A stretch of 64,000 nt of DNA from Verrucomicrobiota bacterium (GCA_947471985.1 CANIZL010000002.1:62001-126000), one strand, 5' to 3'. Counted from the first letter of the stretch, positions 16,776 to 26,204 are shown. The notes: generated by a model from the sequence alone, not told the origin. A program made the numbers and translations.

Positions 16776-18734
16776 TTATTTGTACGAGCGGGTGCTCATC
16801 TTGACTTCCTCATAGACGAGCGGTTCCTGATTGAGGGTCGGGGTCTTGCCGGTGCCGGTGTACTCCCACGCGGCCACGAAGGCGAACTTGTCGTCGCGCC
16901 GTTTCACGTCGCCGGGATTCACGATGTTATCGCGGACTTCCTGATCGGCGGTGGTGTACTGGTATTCTTCGCGGAAGTGTCCGCCGCAGCTTTCTTCGCG
17001 CATCAAGGCGTCGCGGCACATCAATTCGCCCAGCTCGATGAAGTCCCCGACGCGACCGGCCTGTTCCAGGGACTGATTCCAGTCATTGGATTCGCCCATC
17101 ACGTGCAGGTTCTTGGCGTATTCCTCGCGCAAACTGCCGAGCAACTGGATGGCCTTCTCGAGTCCGGCCTGATTGCGCGCCATGCCGCAGTATTCCCACA
17201 TGATCTTGCCGAGTTCCTTGTGGAAATGGCCGGGGGTGCGCTTGCCCTTGAGCGACATCATCTTTTGCACGCCGCCGCGGACCGATTGCTCGGCCTCGTT
17301 GAACGCCGCGGATTCCGCCTTGGGCCGCTGATCGGGCTTCACACCGGCCAGGTAGGTGGCAATGGTCGCCGGCAGCACGAAATAACCGTCGGCCAGACCC
17401 TGCATGAGGGCGGAGGCACCGAGGCGGTTGGCGCCGTGATCGGAGAAGTTCGCTTCGCCCAGGACGAAGAGCCCGGGGACGTTGGACATCAGATTGTAGT
17501 CCACCCACAGGCCGCCCATCGTGTAATGCACCGCCGGGAAGATGCGCATCGGCGTCTGGTAGGCGTTCTCGTTCGTGATCTCGTGATAGATGTCGAACAG
17601 ATTGCCGTAGCGTTCGCGGACCTTGTCCTCGCCCAACCGTTTGATCGAGGCGGAGAAGTCGAGATAGACGCCCAATCCGGTGGGGCCGACGCCGCGACCT
17701 TCGTCGCAAACATACTTGGCGGCGCGGCTGGCAATGTCGCGCGGGGCGAGGTTGCCGAAGCCGGGATACATCCGCTCGAGATAGTAATCGCGGGCGTCCT
17801 CCGGAATGCTCGACGGTTCCTTGCCGCAGTCTTCCTTCCGCTTGGGCACCCAGATCCGGCCGTCATTGCGCAGGGATTCCGACATCAGCGTCAGTTTCGA
17901 CTGATAATCGCCGGAGACCGGGATGCAGGTCGGATGGATCTGCGTGTAGCACGGATTGCCGAAGCAGGCGCCGCGCTTGTACGCGCGCCAGGGGGCGGTG
18001 ACGTTCGCCCCGCGGGCGTAGGTGGAGAGATTGAAGACGTTGCCGTAACCGCCCGTGGCGAGCACGACGGCGTCGGCATTGTGCCGCGTGATCTCGCCGG
18101 TCTGGAGATTGCGGACAATGATGCCCTTGGCCTGGCCGTCGACGACCACCAGATCGAGCATCTCCGAGTGGGTATAGGATTTCACGCCCCCGGCGGCGAT
18201 CATCTTGTTCAGCGCGGAGTAGGCGCCGAGCAGGAGTTGCTGACCGGTTTGACCGCGCGCGTAAAACGTCCGGCTGACCTGGGCGCCACCGAAGGAGCGG
18301 TTGTCGAGCAACCCACCGTATTCACGGGCGAAGGGCACGCCCTGGGCCGCGCATTGATCGATGATGTTGACGGACACCTCGGCCAGCCGATGGACGTTGG
18401 CCTCGCGGGCGCGGAAGTCGCCGCCCTTGATAGTGTCATAGAACAGCCGGTGCACGGAATCGCCGTCGTTCTGGTAATTCTTGGCCGCATTGATCCCGCC
18501 CTGGGCGGCGATCGAGTGGGCGCGACGCGGGCTGTCGTGAAAAACGAAATTGTGCACCTCATAGCCCAGCTCGGCGAGGGTGGCCGAAGCCGAGGCGCCG
18601 GCGAGACCGGCCCCGACGACCACGATCTTGTACTTCCGCTTGTTGGCCGGGTTGATGAGTTTGGACGAGAACTTGTGGTTCTCCCACTTGGTGGCGAGCG
18701 GTCCGGACGGGATGTTGGATTTGAGCGTGGCCAT
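16776..18734 (-). CDS. sdhA: Succinate dehydrogenase/fumarate reductase flavoprotein subunit
   Basis: A 652-residue catalytic subunit oxidising succinate to fumarate in the TCA cycle. The FAD-binding Rossmann motif is [38 protein letters not shown] includes the region that carries covalent FAD (HSxAAQGG). The active-site stretch around MGGLWVDYN and the FAD-contacting [19 protein letters not shown] follow. The start at 18734 follows the sdhC stop by a single nucleotide, so the two are translationally coupled. The upstream extension in this frame is only sdhC in another frame. Confidence 0.96.
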   Translation of the reverse strand: MATLKSNIPSGPLATKWENHKFSSKLINPANKRKYKIVVVGAGLAGASASATLAELGYEVHNFVFHDSPRRAHSIAAQGGINAAKNYQNDGDSVHRLFYDTIKGGDFRAREANVHRLAEVSVNIIDQCAAQGVPFAREYGGLLDNRSFGGAQVSRTFYARGQTGQQLLLGAYSALNKMIAAGGVKSYTHSEMLDLVVVDGQAKGIIVRNLQTGEITRHNADAVVLATGGYGNVFNLSTYARGANVTAPWRAYKRGACFGNPCYTQIHPTCIPVSGDYQSKLTLMSESLRNDGRIWVPKRKEDCGKEPSSIPEDARDYYLERMYPGFGNLAPRDIASRAAKYVCDEGRGVGPTGLGVYLDFSASIKRLGEDKVRERYGNLFDIYHEITNENAYQTPMRIFPAVHYTMGGLWVDYNLMSNVPGLFVLGEANFSDHGANRLGASALMQGLADGYFVLPATIATYLAGVKPDQRPKAESAAFNEAEQSVRGGVQKMMSLKGKRTPGHFHKELGKIMWEYCGMARNQAGLEKAIQLLGSLREEYAKNLHVMGESNDWNQSLEQAGRVGDFIELGELMCRDALMREESCGGHFREEYQYTTADQEVRDNIVNPGDVKRRDDKFAFVAAWEYTGTGKTPTLNQEPLVYEEVKMSTRSYK

Positions 18735-18735
18735 G

Positions 18736-19542
18736 TTAGCGAACGACCTCCTTTCCGGCGGAGGCGGGACCGACGGCCAATACAGTGGCGGCGGAAGAGG
18801 GAGCAGCGGCGAGGTGGGCGCGGGCCCGGGCATCCGCGGCGTACCGGGAACCGATCCCGGCCAGAATGCCCAGCGGGATGGAGGCGTAACCGAGGAAGAG
18901 AGCGACCGAAACCACCCGGGCGAGCAACTGCACCCGGGGCCACCAGACATGATTCCGGAGGCCAAGGGATTGGAACATGGCGGCCAGACCGTGGCTGAGA
19001 TGCATGAACAGCAGGGCCTGCGCGATCAGGTAGAAGGCAGCGACCCACCAGACGTTGAATCCAAGAATCATCATCGCATACACGTCCGGAACCGTCTCGC
19101 CGTGGAGATCCGTGGTGAGTTTGGTGAAGTCACCCACCCCGTTGACCGCCGGGTTCAGCGCGGTGAAGTGCAGGAGGTGATAGACGATGAAGGCCAGGAT
19201 CACCGAGCCGCTGACCGCCATGTAGCGGGAGCGACTGGTCGCCGCGTAGGCGCCGCCGGTGGCATAAGCGACCGGCCGGGCCGATCGATTCAGGCTCAAC
19301 AGGGTGAACGCCGCGGCGATATGCAGGCCCACGGTGGCCAGCAGACCGAGCCGCGCGCCCCAGAGCAGCAGCGGCTTGGATTTCAGGAAGTGCGCGTACT
19401 GGTTGATCAGGTCCGGAGCCCCGAACACCTGCAGATTGCCCACCAAATGACCCACCAGAAACACCACCAAGGCGGCTCCGGTGAGGGCCATCACGTACTT
19501 TTTGCCCAGTGACGATCGCCACAGGCGTAACAACAGATTCAT
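18736..19542 (-). CDS. sdhC: Succinate dehydrogenase cytochrome b558 subunit
   Basis: A 268-residue membrane anchor of the b558 type, which fuses the roles of SdhC and SdhD. About five membrane helices are seen (for example [24 protein letters not shown], split here as a helix with GHLVGN, and [13 protein letters not shown]). His residues in GHLVGN, GLHIAAA, YHLLHF and HLSHG are candidate ligands for two b hemes. The tail after about residue 230 is Ala-rich and variable. The ATG at 19542 begins [16 protein letters not shown], the typical start; a TTG at 19566 would add eight residues. A promoter lies about 45-70 nt upstream. Confidence 0.92.
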   Translation of the reverse strand: MNLLLRLWRSSLGKKYVMALTGAALVVFLVGHLVGNLQVFGAPDLINQYAHFLKSKPLLLWGARLGLLATVGLHIAAAFTLLSLNRSARPVAYATGGAYAATSRSRYMAVSGSVILAFIVYHLLHFTALNPAVNGVGDFTKLTTDLHGETVPDVYAMMILGFNVWWVAAFYLIAQALLFMHLSHGLAAMFQSLGLRNHVWWPRVQLLARVVSVALFLGYASIPLGILAGIGSRYAADARARAHLAAAPSSAATVLAVGPASAGKEVVR

Positions 19543-19586
19543 GCGCGCTATTCGTTTCCGGGACAACCCGGTTCAGAATTTGAAAA

Positions 19587-19615
19587 TCTAATGGAGTCTG
19601 CTGGTGGTGCGTCAA
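19587..19615 (-). promoter_or_regulatory. Candidate promoter of sdhCAB
   Basis: On the minus strand TTGACG (19610-19615) and ATTAGA (19587-19592) are 17 nt apart, placing the start of the RNA about 35-40 nt before the sdhC ATG. The rest of the 357-bp gap to the next gene shows nothing recognisable. Confidence 0.4.
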
Positions 19616-19899
19616 CTATCAATTTGTGTATTAGATTGACTTCATCCATAATAAGTATTAGCGCTTCTTTCGTGTGCGCGGATGGGTCCGGGGGTAGGCA
19701 CGGTGGGTGACCTGGCGGTCGGTCCGCTGGACGCCGAGTCGGGAACAACGGCGGCGATAAACGTAAATTGCCGTGAGCAAACCCCCACCGGAGTTGTCCG
19801 TGTTCGCGTGCTCGTGCTTGCGCCCGCCTAACCCATGAAGAACCTCCGGTGGCCAAACTGCTTTGGATCGTTCCCCCGGGCTGTGATATACCACCCCGC

Positions 19900-20628
19900 A
19901 TGACCGCGGACCGAGCCATCGTCGAGGCGCCGCCCCCCTGGACGGCAGCCAGCCGGGGGGTGGTCTTTGTGCTGGCCTCGTCGTCCATCGCCTGCCTCCT
20001 GGCGGACTTTTACGGGTGGTGTCCGATGCGGTTTTTCACCCCGTTCATCTTTCTGCCGGCGTTTTTGGCGTTGCTGGCGCTGGCGGTGGGGGATCGCCTG
20101 CGGGGTGACGGACAGGTTTGGCGGGCGGTGTGGATCGGCCTGTTGGGCGGGCTCCTGGCGGCGGTGGCGTATGACGTGTTCCGTTTGCCCTTCGTCTTCG
20201 CCCGGGAATGGGGTCTGGCCGGCATTGTGCCGCCGATGAACCTGTTCAAGGTCTTCCCCCGCTTTGGCGCCATGGTGCTGGGTGAGCCGCTGGAACAAAC
20301 CATCTATGCGCCGGTGACCCAACTGGTGGGCTGGCTGTATCACTTTAGTAACGGGGCGACGTTTGGGGTCATGTACGTCGCGCTGGTGGGGGACGCCCGA
20401 CGCCGTCACTGGGCCTGGGCGGTGCTGATGGCCCTCGGATTGGAATTGGGCATGTTGCTGACGCCGTACCCGCAGGTCTTCAATATTCCGGTGACGGCGC
20501 GGTTTGTGATGGTGACGGTCGCGGCCCACGCGATTTTCGGTGTGGGCCTGGGCTTCTCGGTCCGCTGGCTGGCGGGATTGAATCGGATTCCCGCATCCGG
20601 TTCACCGATGGTGCCGACGACCGTCTGA
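19900..20628 (+). CDS. Polytopic membrane protein of unknown function
   Basis: A 242-residue protein with about six predicted membrane helices (for example GVVFVLASSSIACLLADF, FLPAFLALLALAVGD and VWIGLLGGLLAAVAYDVF). It has a conserved-looking polar loop FAREWGLAGIVPPMNLFKVF and a helix start YHFSNGATFGVMY. No catalytic motif is recognised. The ATG at 19900 is preferred to a GTG at 19849. It is divergent from sdhCAB and converges on the beta-CASP gene, with no operon partner. Confidence 0.75.
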   Translation: MTADRAIVEAPPPWTAASRGVVFVLASSSIACLLADFYGWCPMRFFTPFIFLPAFLALLALAVGDRLRGDGQVWRAVWIGLLGGLLAAVAYDVFRLPFVFAREWGLAGIVPPMNLFKVFPRFGAMVLGEPLEQTIYAPVTQLVGWLYHFSNGATFGVMYVALVGDARRRHWAWAVLMALGLELGMLLTPYPQVFNIPVTARFVMVTVAAHAIFGVGLGFSVRWLAGLNRIPASGSPMVPTTV

Positions 20629-20657
20629 AGCCGCGAACGCCGCGACTCGCCGTCCGG

Positions 20658-22145
20658 CTATTCCGCGCCCTCGTCCTTCCGACCGCCCTGCGGCCGGTAG
20701 CCCGTGGGTTCCTGGATCAGGCACCGTTGACCGCGCGCTCGCAGGGCGGCCTGCAACGACTCCATGCTGGGGACTTCACCGTGGACCAGCCGGATCTCTC
20801 CCGTGACGGCGGCACTCCAGCGCAGGAGTTCGGTGCGATCCGCATGGGCCGAGAATCCGTTCACCGTTTTGACGCGGGCGTTGACCCGGACGGTTTGTCC
20901 CATGATGCGCACCTCGGGCTGGCCGTCCACCAAGGCCCGGCCCAGGCCGCCTTCCGGTTGGAAGCCCACGATCATCAGGGTCGTGTCCGGCTTGCCGAGT
21001 TGATTGATCATATGATGCAGGATCCGTCCGCCCGTCATCATGCCCGAGCCCGCAATAATAACCGCGGCGCCGGACAGAGCGTTGAGCTTCTTGGAGTCAT
21101 CAATGGTCCGGGTGTACTGCAGTTGTTTGGGTCGGAATGGATCGACCCCGCGACGGAAGAACTCCTGCAGCCGGGGATCAAACTCGCCCGGCAAACTGGA
21201 GTACACGGTCTCCACCTTGGTGGCGAGCGGTGAATCTACATAGACGGGAATGCCGGGAATTCCCCCGGCCTCCTCCAGACGGGCGATCTGATACAGCACG
21301 TCCTGCGTGCGCTCGAGCGCGAAACTCGGGATCAGCACTTTGCCGCCGGTCTTCAACGCTTCCCGCAGAATCGCGGCAAACTCCTCCAGGGTCTGTTCGT
21401 AAGGCCGGTGGTCGCGGTCGCCGTAGGTGCTTTCCATCAGGACCGTGGTGGCGTTGGGACACGGCACCGGATCGATCAGCACGTCCTTGCGAATGTTGCC
21501 CACATCGCCGCTGAAGACGAAGCGCTCCCCGTCGGCATCGAACACCAGGCTCGCACTGCCGGGGATGTGCCCGGCCCGCTGCATCCGCACCTGCACGGAG
21601 CCGAGACTGAAGGGCTGATCGAATTCGACGATGTGAACCTGGGCGAGAGTCTGGGCAACGTTCGCTTCGTCATAGAGGGGCGGGGTGGCCGGTCGCCCGA
21701 GGCGGAGATTCCGCTCGTACTCCTCCCGCTGCAGCTTGGCCCCGTCGAGCAGGATGAACTCGGCGAGGGCGCGGGTACCACGGCTGGCATAGATGGGTCC
21801 CCGGAACCCCTCCTTCACGAGTTTGGGCAGGCGGCCGGTGTGATCATTATGCGCATGGGAGAGCACCACCGCGTTCAGGGACCGGGGATCGAAGGCGAAG
21901 GGCAGGCGATTAAGATCCTCCAAAGCCGGGCTGCCCTGAAACACACCGGCGTCGAGCAACGCCCGTTGCCCGCCCATCTCCAGCAAATGATTGGATCCCG
22001 TCACGGTCCGGGCCGCGCCGTACGAAGTGATCTTAAGCCGCGTACCCCCGGAGCCCACGGCGACGGAAGCGGATGCCGCGGCGGGAATCGGGGACGTCGC
22101 CGCGGCGGGCGTGGCCGGGTCCGGATTGGACGAAATGGATTTCAT
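20658..22145 (-). CDS. Beta-CASP metallo-beta-lactamase-fold nuclease (CPSF/RNA-metabolising type)
   Basis: A 495-residue protein. After a low-complexity Ala/Pro-rich N-terminus (about 35 residues) the MBL core begins at KITSYGAARTVTGSNHLLEMGGQRALLDAGVFQG (given here only as landmarks TVTGSNHL and LLDAG). The zinc-binding HAHNDHTG is followed by GHIPGSASL, FSGDVGN and MESTYGDRDH. The beta-CASP domain continues to SGMMTGGRILHHM, and the RNA-specificity motif FSAHADRTELLRW ends the domain. Such proteins cleave RNA, either as endonucleases or 5'-exonucleases; the substrate here is unknown. The start at 22145 excludes 29 residues of unrelated upstream sequence. Confidence 0.9.
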   Translation of the reverse strand: MKSISSNPDPATPAAATSPIPAAASASVAVGSGGTRLKITSYGAARTVTGSNHLLEMGGQRALLDAGVFQGSPALEDLNRLPFAFDPRSLNAVVLSHAHNDHTGRLPKLVKEGFRGPIYASRGTRALAEFILLDGAKLQREEYERNLRLGRPATPPLYDEANVAQTLAQVHIVEFDQPFSLGSVQVRMQRAGHIPGSASLVFDADGERFVFSGDVGNIRKDVLIDPVPCPNATTVLMESTYGDRDHRPYEQTLEEFAAILREALKTGGKVLIPSFALERTQDVLYQIARLEEAGGIPGIPVYVDSPLATKVETVYSSLPGEFDPRLQEFFRRGVDPFRPKQLQYTRTIDDSKKLNALSGAAVIIAGSGMMTGGRILHHMINQLGKPDTTLMIVGFQPEGGLGRALVDGQPEVRIMGQTVRVNARVKTVNGFSAHADRTELLRWSAAVTGEIRLVHGEVPSMESLQAALRARGQRCLIQEPTGYRPQGGRKDEGAE

Positions 22146-22219
22146 GCTGGGATGTGGTCGAAGCCACCCTATCGGTGCGCCCCATGGCGTCAAATGAACG
22201 GTGGTAGGGTGATTCACCC

Positions 22220-22431
22220 GGGGGTGCGACAAAATTCATCTGAGGGTAGGCAAGGTCACGCGGAGGCACGGAGGCGCGGAGAGGGAAAATGAATAATTTC
22301 CGGTGGACTCCTCCGCGTTCTCCCCGCCCCCGCGTGACCCCGTCCGTCGCCCTTTTAGCGAGGCCTCCTAAACACCAACCTCGATCAGATCGCGTCACTC
22401 TCCTTCAGCAGAAGATTACTTTCTCAAACCC
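22220..22431 (+). mobile_element. MITE-like non-autonomous element, copy B (212 bp)
   Basis: It aligns along its whole length with the reverse complement of copy A at 13728-13933; shared landmarks are GTGCGACAAAATTC, CTGAGGGTAGGCA, GGCGCGGAGAGGGAAAA, CTCCTCCGCGTTC and CAGATCGCGTC. The ends are degenerate inverted repeats (GGGGGTGCGACAAAATTCAT; inward from the right GGGTTTGAGAAAGTAATCTT). A perfect 9-bp direct repeat GATTCACCC flanks it at 22211-22219 and 22432-22440. No coding capacity. Confidence 0.8.
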
Positions 22432-22729
22432 GATTCACCCCATCACGACCCTCGCTTCGGAAAAACGGGGATCAGACGCAGTACCGGACGTTAAGATCGA
22501 AGGAGTATTCCATCGGCTCCAGCGTCCTGGAAGCCGGGTGTAATCCGGAGCCCGGCAAACGCCGCCCGCAGCCCGGTCTGCCAGGCCAGGAAGTAGCCGG
22601 GATGCGAGCGACAGTCTCGACGGCTGCTGTCCCAACGAACAAAGCCCCAACCGTCGCCGCCCCAACCAAGAACCAAGAACTCTGGACCCGCCGCCTCCCC
22701 GCCCACCCCGCCTCCCCGCCCCCACCCCT

Positions 22730-22769
22730 CCATCACTCCATCACTCCATCACTCCATCACTCCATCACT
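22730..22769. repeat. Tandem repeat, five copies of CCATCACT
   Basis: Five perfect consecutive 8-bp units lie in a C-rich non-coding stretch just left of the cassette array. Such a tract may vary in length by slippage. There are no spacers, so it is not a CRISPR. Confidence 0.9.
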
Positions 22770-23011
22770 CCCCGCCCCCCCCCATCTCAAAACGGAGTTG
22801 AGTTCACAAGCCGTTGAAGCCATGTTGGATAAAAGCCAACCAATCGTTCCGAGGAAAAAGCCATGACCGCCCACTTAGTCATTTCCCGCCAAAACGGGCA
22901 CTATGCCCAAGAACTTGGGCAATGGTCCCCCCCGTCTCCGCCCTATGCCCAAGTTCTTTGTCTCTACGCGGAAATTTGGCCCCTAGGACAAAGCCCTCTT
23001 TGGCCCAATTG

Positions 23012-23926
23012 ATGTTCAGCGGAGATCCAGACGTTATGAATGATCAAGCGCAGCGGGCGGTACCAGGGCCGGAGGACCCGGTTTGCCAGGTCAATTGCTG
23101 GTACAGTTCCAACTATTGCGCTGTGGTTTCTCGGGACGGTTGGGTTCGATTGTTCAGTTTGGCGGACCGTTGCTTCCTGAGGGAGTTTTTCACTCATAAG
23201 GATTCCGGGGGAGTCAGCGTCGCACTCTCTGCGGATGATCAGCGTTGCTTCCTGGGCAGTTATTACGCCTGGGGCTTGGCTTGCTTCACCGTTTCCACTG
23301 GGGAACGTAAGTGGAAACGGGATGACTTGAGGCGTTTTCGCGGCCTGACATTCTCGCCTCAGCTCCACAGGCTCTTCGGCTATTTCGACGGTAAGGGTGC
23401 ACTGGAAATCGATCCTGAGACCGGTCAAACCGTGCAGAGCTTCCGCGGGACGACAGATTTGGTGGCGAGCCCGATCAATGATTTGGTGCTGTTCGGGGAC
23501 AAGAAGTCCTTGAGTCTTTGGCGTGGCACGCGTAGTAAGCTTTGGAGTGTTTCACGGGAGGGTTTTGCCGTCTTGGATGTGGCCTGGTCTCTAGACACCG
23601 TGGCTATTTCGGAGGCGAGGGATACCGATCGCGAGTTTGGAGTCCGTTGCTTTAGCACAGATGGCGAGCTGCTCTGGCGATATAATTCGCGTAAGACCCA
23701 GGTGTCTCCTTTAATGTATAATCCAGCCCGACGGGTGTACGTCGGCATTGATTACACGCCTGGAACAGAGGATCGTGTCCTTATTCACTGGGACGAGGCG
23801 ACTGGCACAATCCAGCTTGAACGCACGATACCTCCCAAGATGCATGGTGCGCTGTGCCAGCGGGCAGAATGCAGCTTCAGAATCAATTGGAGCACATGGG
23901 AATGCTCCCTGGGTGCAGCATGCTGA
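23012..23926 (+). CDS. Beta-propeller-like (WD40/PQQ-type) cassette protein
   Basis: About 304 residues with repeated segments of 40-45 residues that look like propeller blades: a short strand pattern such as CAVVSRDGWVRLFSL, GVSVALSADDQRCFLG, LTFSPQLHRLFGYFDGKG and VLDVAWSLDTVAISEA. No signal peptide is evident. No enzyme motif is seen; a scaffold or binding role would fit the fold. The ATG at 23012 is preferred because the upstream in-frame extension is low-complexity; an ATG at 23036 is also possible. An attC-like palindrome follows 10 nt after the stop, so it is probably the first cassette of the array. It is unusually long for a cassette ORF. Confidence 0.6.
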   Translation: MFSGDPDVMNDQAQRAVPGPEDPVCQVNCWYSSNYCAVVSRDGWVRLFSLADRCFLREFFTHKDSGGVSVALSADDQRCFLGSYYAWGLACFTVSTGERKWKRDDLRRFRGLTFSPQLHRLFGYFDGKGALEIDPETGQTVQSFRGTTDLVASPINDLVLFGDKKSLSLWRGTRSKLWSVSREGFAVLDVAWSLDTVAISEARDTDREFGVRCFSTDGELLWRYNSRKTQVSPLMYNPARRVYVGIDYTPGTEDRVLIHWDEATGTIQLERTIPPKMHGALCQRAECSFRINWSTWECSLGAAC

Positions 23927-23935
23927 TTGGGATGG

Positions 23936-24028
23936 CACATAATGCCAAACCAAATCAAGGCAGCGAAAGCCGGGAGACCACTCTCATTCCAGATCGAGCA
24001 CCCGCGGCCCGGCTTGGCTGGGTTATGA
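23936..24028 (+). other. attC-like site (degenerate)
   Basis: CACATAATGCCAAACCAA at the left pairs with TTGGCTGGGTTATGACG at the right, and the right core is GTTATGA. It begins 10 nt after a stop codon. The core boxes deviate from consensus. Confidence 0.4.
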
Positions 24029-24125
24029 CGTTCGGTCAAACCGGGGCAAGGATAGTTTTGGTGCGCTCCTCCGTTGCCAGAGGCTTCGTATCTACGCCTC
24101 CTCTGTGCGCCGTATTTTTCAGATT

Positions 24126-24494
24126 ATGAGAGCAGCGCCACTTTTCTGGTGCGAGGCGACGGGGCGACAGCGTTTCCATTTTCACTCCGAGATTCCCCGA
24201 GCCGCCGCCGCCGGCTTTGCCCGAACCCGGCGCTTCATTGAAATGGCTGGCGCGTCTCAGTTCGGAACTCCGCTTCGAGGCGGTGCCCGGTATTCGTTGC
24301 GGCCGGTCACTGAGCCGACATTCCTTGAAGCCGACATTGCCAGGAAAGGTTTCACACCTCGTGTCACCGATGCTGAATGGGAGGCCATCTTGCAGCGCGT
24401 CGCCGCGGTGTTCGGGCGGGAGTTGTGGCATCGCTGCCGGCTCATTCATCAGGCGGACCAGGCTACGGGAACCGGTCGGTTCGCCCTGAGGTGA
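24126..24494 (+). CDS. Hypothetical protein, doubtful
   Basis: A 122-residue frame from the ATG at 24126, Arg- and Ala-rich, without recognised motifs or membrane segments. The antisense strand also has a 183-residue open frame, so GC-driven openness is likely and the coding claim is weak. Sequence such as LRGGARYSLRPVTEPTF and ARKGFTPRV reminds me of dispersed non-coding repeats that are open in several frames, but I cannot verify this. There is no attC-like palindrome at its end. Confidence 0.25.
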   Translation: MRAAPLFWCEATGRQRFHFHSEIPRAAAAGFARTRRFIEMAGASQFGTPLRGGARYSLRPVTEPTFLEADIARKGFTPRVTDAEWEAILQRVAAVFGRELWHRCRLIHQADQATGTGRFALR

Positions 24495-24554
24495 TGCCAT
24501 CGCCAGGGGTGGCTGCGTTGCGTCGTTGACCTTTTGATTCCCGACCCCACGAGA

Positions 24555-24815
24555 ATGATAACAGTCATTGCCATGATCGATGTCCATGTGCAGCCTTCTA
24601 AAGTCGACGTGTGGATCGTTCCTGGTTCAGCCTCGGATCGAGGCGAAGGCGGTGAATTCGAAGGGGTCTTCATTACCGACTATCTCGATGCGCGAGAGAT
24701 CTGTGCTGGGCGTTGTTCCGATCCAGAAATGGCTTCCAATTTAATTGAGCGAATCCGGCTGAAGTTTAAGAAAGTAGGGACACATGTGAAAGTGGAGTGG
24801 ACGGCAAACGATTGA
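24555..24815 (+). CDS. Small hypothetical cassette protein
   Basis: An 86-residue acidic, soluble protein (starts MITVIAMIDVHVQPSK, ends KKVGTHVKVEWTAND). No motif is recognised. Its stop is 10 nt before a well-formed attC, as expected for an integron cassette. ATG codons at 24555 and 24573 are both possible starts; a TTG at 24534 would lengthen it. Confidence 0.5.
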   Translation: MITVIAMIDVHVQPSKVDVWIVPGSASDRGEGGEFEGVFITDYLDAREICAGRCSDPEMASNLIERIRLKFKKVGTHVKVEWTAND

Positions 24816-24824
24816 AATGAACAC

Positions 24825-24917
24825 GCCAAATCAGGTTGCTCCGGTGAACGGTCTGACTACGCCTCGGCTCGATTCTGGGCAGGATCGTCCGCGTGTTGCT
24901 GAGCAGCGGCGTTAGGC
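24825..24917 (+). other. attC recombination site
   Basis: The left half CGCCAAATCAGGTTGCTCC is complementary to the right half GAGCAGCGGCGTTAGGCG. The right core GTTAGGC matches the consensus exactly. The next ORF starts 15 nt later. Confidence 0.75.
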
Positions 24918-24931
24918 GACCGCGAACGCGC

Positions 24932-25288
24932 ATGAAGATACGCATCGTCTATGCTCTTTCAGCGGTTGTTTCTGTCGTGTTCGCTGTTATCGCGGGTTCC
25001 GCGATGTCGCGGGACACTGTCACCTTCAGAGATGCGGTTTCGGGCATTCCCATTCACGGTGCTCAGGTTGTTCCGGTTTATCCTTCCTTCAGAGGAGCAG
25101 CGTACACCACCGACAAGCGAGGCGTAGCGCGGGCTGGGGGTTTCGGACTACCACGCGGTGGTGCTGGATACTCGGTGGAGGTAACTGCGGCCGGCTACCA
25201 GCGTTTATCGGTTCCGATGTTCGGTTCTGCCACCGATCATTTGGAGGTTTCTTTGAGACTCACTCCAAAGCCTTACGGTCTAAGGTGA
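24932..25288 (+). CDS. Secreted small protein with carboxypeptidase-regulatory-like fold
   Basis: 118 residues. An N-terminal signal sequence (KIRIVYALSAVVSVVFAVIAGSA) is followed by a short beta-sandwich pattern: VTFRDAVSGIPIHGAQVVPV, then TTDKRGVARAGG and YSVEVTAAGYQRLSVP. This is the layout of carboxypeptidase D regulatory-like/transthyretin-like modules. It is probably periplasmic or membrane-anchored. The ATG at 24932 lies 15 nt after an attC core. A second ORF follows after 10 nt with no attC between, so both share a cassette. Confidence 0.6.
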   Translation: MKIRIVYALSAVVSVVFAVIAGSAMSRDTVTFRDAVSGIPIHGAQVVPVYPSFRGAAYTTDKRGVARAGGFGLPRGGAGYSVEVTAAGYQRLSVPMFGSATDHLEVSLRLTPKPYGLR

Positions 25289-25298
25289 ACAAACACGC

Positions 25299-25571
25299 AT
25301 GCCCCTTCTTGTCATAGCCGCGTATCATTGCGAGGTCGCCGGCAAGCCCACTGCCAGCGTGGATTACCAGATTCGGTATTTCGAATCCGATCTCATCGAG
25401 GAGGTTTTCTCGCGACTGCGGGCGGAGGCGCCCCAAGCGTACAGTAACTCCGCTGGACAGGAGGTTCGGTGGACTTTTCACGAAACGGTCGCTGTCGAGA
25501 CAAATGTGGTGTTCAAAGATGGCACTGAGGTCATTGGATTTATCACCGGCAAACCAACCCAAATCACCTAA
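25299..25571 (+). CDS. Small hypothetical cassette protein
   Basis: A 90-residue soluble protein (MPLLVIAAYHCEVAGKPTAS; later VRWTFHETVAVETNVVFKDG and EVIGFITG). It looks like an alpha/beta single domain; no family is recognised. The TAA stop overlaps the left core of the following attC, a common arrangement in cassettes. Confidence 0.55.
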   Translation: MPLLVIAAYHCEVAGKPTASVDYQIRYFESDLIEEVFSRLRAEAPQAYSNSAGQEVRWTFHETVAVETNVVFKDGTEVIGFITGKPTQIT

Positions 25572-25637
25572 CCTGGCGTTAGCCCTTATGACGAGTTCGG
25601 CATTGCTTCGACGCCATAGTTCAGCTTTACGTTAGGT
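25566..25637 (+). other. attC recombination site
   Basis: ACCTAAC (25566-25572) and GTTAGGT (25631-25637) are exact complements and fit RYYYAAC and GTTRRRY. Total length is 72 bp. The next ATG is 13 nt away. Confidence 0.8.
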
Positions 25638-25649
25638 GCCCGCCGCGTT

Positions 25650-26069
25650 ATGGCGCTCTTCGCCCTCATCTTTCTTGTGGTTGCGCTGATTCTTATCGGC
25701 GTCGGCATCGTTGTCGGGTTGATGGTGTGCGGTTTGGCCGCCGTTCTCGTGGCCGTTGGCGTCCTTTCCTCGTCCATCGTTGTTGGGTTGCTGACACGTC
25801 GTCCCTTGGCTGCGGTTCGCGTACTTCTGTTTCAGTGCGCTTTGCTCGCCGGGGTTCCTTCCGGGGTTCTTTGTGCGTGGCTTGTTTCCTACACGTTGGC
25901 CACCGGCAGTTCCGGGTGGCTCATCTCGCTCTATGGAGCCGTTGGTGGCGCGGTGGCCGGCGTTGTGATCGCATTCCTACTGGATTTCATCATTCGGTGG
26001 CTACACACTTGGGCCGCAGCGAAACTAACTGATAGGACGCGTCGTAGAATTATGAACCGGGTCGCCTAA
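25650..26069 (+). CDS. Small integral membrane cassette protein
   Basis: 139 residues with about four hydrophobic segments (ALFALIFLVVALILIGVGIV with the following VGLMVCGLAAVLVAVGVL; LLFQCALLAGVPSGVLCAWLV; SLYGAVGGAVAGVVIAFLLD). A basic C-terminal tail (TDRTRRRIMNRVA) is probably cytoplasmic. No family is recognised. It begins 13 nt after a strong attC, and its stop overlaps GCCTAAC, the left box of another attC-like site. Confidence 0.6.
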   Translation: MALFALIFLVVALILIGVGIVVGLMVCGLAAVLVAVGVLSSSIVVGLLTRRPLAAVRVLLFQCALLAGVPSGVLCAWLVSYTLATGSSGWLISLYGAVGGAVAGVVIAFLLDFIIRWLHTWAAAKLTDRTRRRIMNRVA

Positions 26070-26174
26070 CTTATCGATCCAATGAACCACCGGTAGACCC
26101 TTCCGTTCCGTGTTTCTCCCCATTCGTTTCCTTTGTTTGCGCTCAGGACACCGTTCTCCCGGGAGTCGTTCAAC
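26064..26174 (+). other. attC-like site with degenerate right core
   Basis: A perfect left box GCCTAAC (26064-26070) overlaps a stop codon. The best right partner is GTTCAAC at 26168-26174, which keeps GTT but departs from RRRY. Pairing inside the arms is weak, so the site may be decayed. Confidence 0.4.
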
Positions 26175-26204
26175 CTCGCGCTCGGCAGATGTACCCCAAG
26201 TCGT

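Larger units (their letters stand above)
22146..23011. other. 866-bp intergenic region at the left border of the accessory block
   Basis: It holds MITE copy B (22220-22431), an 8-bp tandem repeat (22730-22769), C-rich tracts and a 16-bp palindrome GCCCAAGAACTTGGGC at 22905-22920. I see no gene, integron integrase or attI-like site. Base composition falls noticeably to the right of it. Confidence 0.5.

Noticed and set aside
15819-18998. 1059-residue open frame on the plus strand
   Set aside because: It lies antisense to sdhB, sdhA and part of sdhC, whose motifs are unmistakable. High GC keeps the opposite strand open.
22730-22769. Possible CRISPR array
   Set aside because: The five 8-bp units are directly adjacent, with no spacers and no cas genes in the window.
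22146-23011. Integron integrase or attI at the left end of the array
   Set aside because: No tyrosine-recombinase-like frame exists on either strand, and no GTTRRRY box with integrase-type flanks was found next to the first cassette.
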